The notes under the pieces are model-generated. The model was not told the origin of the DNA and did no database searches. It saw nothing but the letters and a program-made list of their open reading frames with translations. The translations under genes were made by a program, and so were the position numbers. Of a DNA stretch of 10,890 nt, positions 7,529 to 10,890 are shown in pieces (positions within the stretch are counted from its first letter, which is position 1; each line of letters starts with the position of its first letter). Source of the stretch: an uncultured bacterium (GTDB lineage Bacteria; Bacteroidota; Bacteroidia; Bacteroidales; JACABE01); assembly GCA_903911455.1 (NCBI GenBank), contig CAIWDQ010000233.1:1-10890 (forward strand). The letters run 5' to 3'.

Positions 7529-8653
7529 TTATTTAATGTATTTCTTTTCTAATTGCTGAAGGTCTAACTTGTCAAAGTCAGGGATATTGCGCCAGTGCCA
7601 TTGCCCTAACACAACTGCTTTCTTTAATAAAACAAGTCCTGGATTAGAGCGGATCATTGTCTTTAATGAAGTATCATCTGAGAAATAATATTCATAACCC
7701 GGGTCATTAATTACTTGTTTGAACTTAGCGATATCTTGTTTCTGACTACTTGTAAGTATTATGAATGATATGTTTTTAGCTTTAGCTTTAGCATAAAATT
7801 GATTTATCTTTTCAAATACTTTTTTATCAGCTTTATTAACATCATAAACTGCTAACATAAACTGAAAGTCGGGATTCTTAACAAAATGCTCAGTCATATC
7901 CGAACTATTAGTATCAAGTATTGCGAATCCACTTAACAATGAAATGTTAGGATTGTCAATGCGAGTGGTGTCATACACCCAGTTAATAGCAAAAGTGGTA
8001 TCCTGATAAGGTATCTTTGAAGATTCCCATTCCTTCTTTTCTCCTGACTTTTTATTCTTATAAGAGATATAATATTTAATCGGTTTAGGATTATCAGGCA
8101 ACATTTTATTACCATTTTTCCAAGGACGGAAATTTAACATTGGAAGATTACGATAGTTATATACCGAGAACCAAATAAACAATAATGAGGCGCATACAAT
8201 AATAATGTATTCGGTTTTATCTTTGAACCATGGTTTAATTTTATTCCTGCCAAAGATAATTATTAAAGTAAATACCATCAGTACGATATTCTTGTAGAAG
8301 GTAGCCCAGTTGCTTAATTTTACTGCATCACCGAAGCAACCACAATCTTTTACAAGATTCTTTGTTGCATCAAAGTAGGTGACAATAGTGAAGAAAACCA
8401 TCATTAATAAGGTGAGCCACGATACTATTTTTATCTTAACATTAGTTACGAGCAAGAAGCCTAAGATAAATTCAAATGAACATAATAGAATTGAGAACGT
8501 CAAAGCGTAAGGTATCAGACTATGTATCTTCATTACTTCAAGATAATCTGTCATTCTGTAGGCTGTTCCAAGTGGGTCAACACCTTTTACGAAGCCCGAG
8601 AACATAAATACCAAACCAACGAGAATCCTGCTGATAGTTGTAATTATTTTCAT
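7529..8653 (-). CDS. DoxX-like membrane protein with C-terminal thioredoxin-like domain
   Basis: A membrane protein of the DoxX/MauE-like type, 374 residues. The N-terminal half has hydrophobic segments near 5-22, 47-70, 74-92, 120-135 and 149-165. The first carries the DoxX-type pattern of Arg9, Gly13, Phe16, Ser19-Gly20 and Lys23-Gly24, with Pro27-Leu-Gly just after. A Cys-Gly-Cys-Phe-Gly motif is at 104-108, between membrane segments. Residues ~253-370 resemble a thioredoxin-like fold, with alternating strands and helices and a conserved-looking Asn-Pro-Gly at 337-339 where a cis-proline would sit, but there is no CxxC. The likely role is envelope redox or electron transfer, which is an inference. 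Similar proteins sit beside tpiA in Bacteroides, where I believe the family is named after BT_3928. It starts 39 bases after the DUF1599 stop; the permease follows 73 bases downstream. Confidence 0.88.
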   Translation of the reverse strand: MKIITTISRILVGLVFMFSGFVKGVDPLGTAYRMTDYLEVMKIHSLIPYALTFSILLCSFEFILGFLLVTNVKIKIVSWLTLLMMVFFTIVTYFDATKNLVKDCGCFGDAVKLSNWATFYKNIVLMVFTLIIIFGRNKIKPWFKDKTEYIIIVCASLLFIWFSVYNYRNLPMLNFRPWKNGNKMLPDNPKPIKYYISYKNKKSGEKKEWESSKIPYQDTTFAINWVYDTTRIDNPNISLLSGFAILDTNSSDMTEHFVKNPDFQFMLAVYDVNKADKKVFEKINQFYAKAKAKNISFIILTSSQKQDIAKFKQVINDPGYEYYFSDDTSLKTMIRSNPGLVLLKKAVVLGQWHWRNIPDFDKLDLQQLEKKYIK

Positions 8654-8692
8654 AATGATTAAATGTTTTATGTGTTAATTTTAAATAAATAT

Positions 8693-9235
8693 TTACGAAT
8701 TTAATTCTGACTTTATCAACGCAAAGATAGAGTAATTTATTATATCCATATAGTTAGCATCTAAACCTTCTGATACGAATGTTTTGCCGTCATGGTCTTC
8801 AATTTGCTTAATACGCAGGAGTTTCATAAGGATAATATCTGTCAGCGAACCCAGACGCATGTTTCTCCACACTTCACCATAATCATGATTTTTATCTTCC
8901 ATTAAGGATTTTGAAGCATAGATATGTTTATCAAAGTAATTTAAAGCTTCTTCGGGAGTAAGGTTTAGTTTATCTTTATTACCTAATTCCAGTTGTATCA
9001 ACGCCATTACCGAATAGTTGACGATGCCAACGAATTCGGGAGTAATGCCTTCGTCAACTTTATTTACGCCTTTGTCGTCAATATTTCGGATGCGACTTGC
9101 TTTGATATATATCTGATCGGTTAAGGAAGGAGTGCGCAAAATTCGCCATGCACTTCCATAATCTTTCATCTTTGCTTCAAAAACGTCGCGACATTTTTTT
9201 ATGATCACTTCAAATTCTTTTGATGTTTTATCCAT
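8693..9235 (-). CDS. DUF1599 protein with internal duplication
   Basis: A small, soluble, probably all-helical protein of 180 residues made of two copies of the DUF1599 module (in Pfam, I believe, 'nucleotide modification associated domain 1'). Copy 1 has DYGxxWR at 25-31, SLTD at 37-40 and NYS at 73-75. Copy 2 has DYGxxWR at 118-124, SLTD at 130-133 and NYS at 167-169, so the offset is a constant 93-94 residues. The acidic and Asn positions within helices recall MazG-like nucleotide pyrophosphatases, but I see no proof of activity. It is the first gene of the leftward operon and diverges from folP across 46 bases, an arrangement known from other Bacteroidota. The ATG is the natural start; there is no signal peptide or membrane segment. 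The function is unknown; a role in nucleotide metabolism is the best guess. Confidence 0.9.
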   Translation of the reverse strand: MDKTSKEFEVIIKKCRDVFEAKMKDYGSAWRILRTPSLTDQIYIKASRIRNIDDKGVNKVDEGITPEFVGIVNYSVMALIQLELGNKDKLNLTPEEALNYFDKHIYASKSLMEDKNHDYGEVWRNMRLGSLTDIILMKLLRIKQIEDHDGKTFVSEGLDANYMDIINYSIFALIKSELNS

Positions 9236-9281
9236 ATTTTTAGTAATTTAGCCACCGCATTAATATTAAAAAAGAATCAAA
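9236..9281. promoter_or_regulatory. Divergent intergenic region between the DUF1599 gene and folP
   Basis: These 46 AT-rich bases separate the start codons of two divergent genes. Promoters for the leftward operon and for folP must lie here or within the first codons of the opposite gene. I looked for a Bacteroidota promoter (TTTG, then TAnnTTTG) on both strands and found only weak, badly spaced partial matches, so no exact element is called. A TAA at 9267-9269 in the folP frame limits how far upstream folP can start. Confidence 0.4.
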
Positions 9282-10154
9282 TTGAATACTCAAATTTCAA
9301 GTGATAAAAGTACTATTTTTTCTGAAAAGAAAAGCCTTAATTGTGCAGGTAAATTAATTAATTTTGAAACCCCTGTAATTATGGGCGTTTTAAACATTAC
9401 ACCCGATTCATTTTATGATGGTGGCAAGAATAATTCAGCCAAAGCTTATCTGCAACATACTGCTTTGATGTTGCAGGAAGGCGCTGCTATTATTGATATT
9501 GGGGCTGCCTCTACACGTCCGGGCGCTAAAATCATAAATGCTGATGAGGAGCTTGAGAACTTATTGCCAGCTTTAAAGAATATCAGGAAAGAGTTTCCCG
9601 AGGCTATTATTTCCATTGACACCTATCATTCAAAGGTTGCCGAAATTGTTGTAGATAATGGTGCTGATATTATTAATGATATTTCGGGAGGTGCTTTTGA
9701 TGCTGATATGTTTGCTGCTATTGGCAAGCTTAAAGTTCCTTATGTGTTGATGCACACACAGGGTACGCCCGAAACCATGCAGAAATCTCCTGTTTATGAT
9801 AATGTTTTGAAAGAAGTTATTTTTTATTTCTCTGAAAAGATAAATACTCTTAGAAGTTTAGGTGTGAATGATATTATTATAGATCCCGGGTTTGGTTTTG
9901 GCAAAACGGTGGAGCACAACTACAAGCTTTTGTCCGGATTAAGTTTATTTAAGATGTTTGAACTGCCTATACTTGCGGGAGTTTCCAGGAAATCAATGAT
10001 AAATAAAGTTCTTAATTGCAAACCCGAAGATGCTCTTAACGGGACTACTGTTTTAAATACTATCGCCTTAATGAAAGGTGCATCCATCCTCCGTGTGCAT
10101 GACGTTAAAGAAGCGATGGAGGTGGTGAAGCTGGTTAGGCATTTAGGAGTTTAG
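9282..10154 (+). CDS. folP: Dihydropteroate synthase, TTG start
   Basis: Condenses 6-hydroxymethyl-7,8-dihydropterin pyrophosphate with p-aminobenzoate to form dihydropteroate; it is the sulfonamide target of folate synthesis and is cytoplasmic. Family motifs are complete: MGVLNITPDSF at 34-44 with Asn38, the STRPGA loop at 77-82, Asp113 in SIDT, Asn132-Asp133, Met157-His158, DPGFGFGK at 201-208, SRKS at 235-238 with Lys237, and Arg271-Val-His273 near the end. The length of 290 residues is normal. The start is unusual: the only standard initiation codon upstream of the conserved fold is TTG at 9282. An in-frame TAA lies at 9267, and the first in-frame ATG (9381) would remove the first strand. 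The TTG start adds about 18 residues before the conserved LNCAGKLI region. It diverges from the DUF1599 gene. The diadenylate cyclase gene that often follows folP in Bacteroidota is not present within the 736 bases downstream. Confidence 0.96.
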   Translation: MNTQISSDKSTIFSEKKSLNCAGKLINFETPVIMGVLNITPDSFYDGGKNNSAKAYLQHTALMLQEGAAIIDIGAASTRPGAKIINADEELENLLPALKNIRKEFPEAIISIDTYHSKVAEIVVDNGADIINDISGGAFDADMFAAIGKLKVPYVLMHTQGTPETMQKSPVYDNVLKEVIFYFSEKINTLRSLGVNDIIIDPGFGFGKTVEHNYKLLSGLSLFKMFELPILAGVSRKSMINKVLNCKPEDALNGTTVLNTIALMKGASILRVHDVKEAMEVVKLVRHLGV

Positions 10155-10182
10155 ACTTTTAGGCTATTAGGGAAGACATTTG

Positions 10183-10230
10183 GTGATTTGGTGATATGGT
10201 GATTTTGTGATATGGTGATTTAGTGATTTA
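10183..10230 (+). repeat. Six tandem 8-bp repeats (GTGATWTN)
   Basis: Six consecutive 8-base units fill 48 bases without interruption: GTGATTTG, GTGATATG, GTGATTTT, GTGATATG, GTGATTTA and GTGATTTA. The first five bases are invariant. The array starts 28 bases after the folP stop and ends just before the terminator-like hairpin. Such short arrays expand and shrink by replication slippage, so copy number may vary between strains. There is no sign of coding. Confidence 0.85.
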
Positions 10231-10242
10231 AAAGAAATGCTT

Positions 10243-10290
10243 ACCACTTAGCCGATTTCCGGCTTAGCGGTTATTTTCTTTTCTTTTTTT
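10243..10290 (+). terminator. Likely terminator of folP (hairpin plus T-rich tract)
   Basis: ACCACTTAGCCG (10243-10254) pairs with CGGCTTAGCGGT (10260-10271) around an ATTTC loop, with 10 of 12 positions matched. A T-rich tract of about 20 bases follows (10271-10290, ending in seven T). This fits an intrinsic terminator for the rightward folP transcript. The arms carry CTTAG motifs that recur in the hairpin at 10868-10890, so it may also belong to a repeat family. Confidence 0.65.
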
Positions 10291-10293
10291 ATC

Positions 10294-10321
10294 TTTGTAT
10301 GATAAAATAAATGTACTTTTG
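10294..10321 (+). promoter_or_regulatory. Bacteroidota-type promoter for the lipoprotein gene
   Basis: TACTTTTG (10314-10321) matches the Bacteroidota -7 consensus TAnnTTTG exactly. A TTTG at 10294-10297 lies 16 bases upstream, slightly closer than the usual 17-23. Transcription would begin near 10328, about 20 bases before the ATG at 10348. A second exact match, TATCTTTG at 10290-10297, overlaps the upstream box but lacks a good TTTG at the right distance. Confidence 0.5.
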
Positions 10322-10347
10322 TTTAGTTAAATTAAAAAAACATAACA

Positions 10348-10857
10348 ATGAAAAATATAATAATTCTATTCTTTATTATAGCATTATTTGTTTCTTGTAA
10401 AAATTCAAAAGACAAAGAAATAAATAAACCAAAAAAGAATACAATATGGTCAGTTAATATTGATATATGGGGAGCCCCATGGGACGATGCATTTTATGTT
10501 GAAATAAATAATACACGTGATAGTGTATCGGTAAAACAATTAATAAGTGTAGATGATACTATTAAGAATATAACAACACATAAAGTTAAAAAAATAACTT
10601 CTTTTAGAATTACCGAATCACAAAAGGACAGTATTTATAATATAACAAAGAGGTTTTTTGATTGTCTACATTTTCCTGAATCAGAAGAAGGGAGAGTAAT
10701 GGATGGACCAAAATTATCAATAGAACTATATAAAAATAATGTTGCTTTACAATGCAAATTTTATAATTTAACTGATATTAAAAAAGCTTCCCCTGAAATT
10801 GCAGAACTAATTGAATTTATAAATAGCAAACTAAAAAAGGAAGATCATATTTATTAA
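10348..10857 (+). CDS. Putative lipoprotein of unknown function (169 aa)
   Basis: I do not recognise the family. The N-terminus is a lipoprotein signal: Lys2, a hydrophobic stretch at 4-15, and Cys17 preceded by Phe-Val-Ser, a slightly loose lipobox. After Cys17 comes a Lys-rich linker (18-31), then a small mixed domain with a Trp-containing stretch (WSVNIDIWG at 34-42), a segment DGPKLSIELYKNN at 123-135, and a C-terminal helix (about 152-165). No catalytic motif is evident. The ATG follows an A-rich leader typical of Bacteroidota starts and a TAnnTTTG promoter, so it is probably transcribed alone. Counting 10441-10800 gives about 27% G+C, well below the roughly 40% of sampled folP lines, which hints at a different origin. 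It lies between two related CTAAG hairpins. The coding call is good; the function is unknown. Confidence 0.85.
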   Translation: MKNIIILFFIIALFVSCKNSKDKEINKPKKNTIWSVNIDIWGAPWDDAFYVEINNTRDSVSVKQLISVDDTIKNITTHKVKKITSFRITESQKDSIYNITKRFFDCLHFPESEEGRVMDGPKLSIELYKNNVALQCKFYNLTDIKKASPEIAELIEFINSKLKKEDHIY

Positions 10858-10867
10858 AAATTACCTG

Positions 10868-10890
10868 CTAAGCGGATTGAAACCGCTAAG
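10868..10890. repeat. CTAAG hairpin at the window edge
   Basis: CTAAGCGG (10868-10875) and CCGCTAAG (10883-10890) form an 8-base stem with one A/A mismatch around ATTGAAA. It begins 10 bases after the lipoprotein stop, where a terminator would be expected. The window ends at the last base of the stem, so a following T-run cannot be seen. The 8-mer CCGCTAAG also occurs on the minus strand at 10263-10270, within the hairpin after folP. Confidence 0.6.

Noticed and set aside
9381..9383. ATG at 9381 as the folP start
   Set aside because: It would remove the first strand and leave no residues before the conserved MGVLNITPDSF motif.
9282..10154. folP as an acquired sulfonamide-resistance (sul-type) gene
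   Set aside because: It sits in the expected chromosomal context with an ordinary DHPS sequence, and no integron or transposon features are seen.
10183..10230. A possible CRISPR array
   Set aside because: Units are only 8 bases and directly adjacent with no spacers, and no cas gene is nearby.

Overview
The window looks like chromosomal DNA of a member of the Bacteroidota. The evidence is low-to-moderate GC, A/T-rich translation starts with no clear Shine-Dalgarno sequences, a TAnnTTTG-type promoter, and a conserved Bacteroidota gene cluster (dihydropteroate synthase, DUF1599 protein, DoxX-like membrane protein, triosephosphate isomerase, PrmA). Genus and species cannot be read from the sequence.

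Layout. Six genes read leftward on the minus strand and look like one operon. In order of transcription they are: a duplicated DUF1599 protein (8693-9235), a DoxX-like membrane protein with a thioredoxin-like tail (7529-8653), a DppB/OppB-type ABC permease (6376-7455), tpiA (5585-6343), prmA (4745-5581), and a very large secreted protein of unknown function (194-4738). The gaps are 39, 73, 32, 3 and 6 bases. folP (9282-10154) diverges on the plus strand and appears to use a TTG start. After folP come six 8-bp tandem repeats and a terminator-like hairpin. Then a TAnnTTTG promoter precedes an AT-rich orphan lipoprotein gene (10348-10857). The window ends in a second hairpin related to the one after folP. 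Two further hairpins (33-59 and 123-146) lie beyond the 3' end of the leftward operon, and another (7495-7522) sits inside it.

How the genes work together. Most are housekeeping: folate synthesis (folP), glycolysis (tpiA) and ribosomal protein L11 methylation (prmA). The DoxX-like protein and the DUF1599 protein are conserved neighbours of unproven role. The ABC permease has no partner subunits here and looks added to the cluster.

No clearly new biological system (defence, CRISPR, transposon, biosynthetic cluster) is present. The least explained items are the 1514-residue secreted protein, which combines OstA/LptA-like G-x-G beta repeats with an apparent winged-helix segment, and the low-GC lipoprotein gene lying between related CTAAG hairpins.
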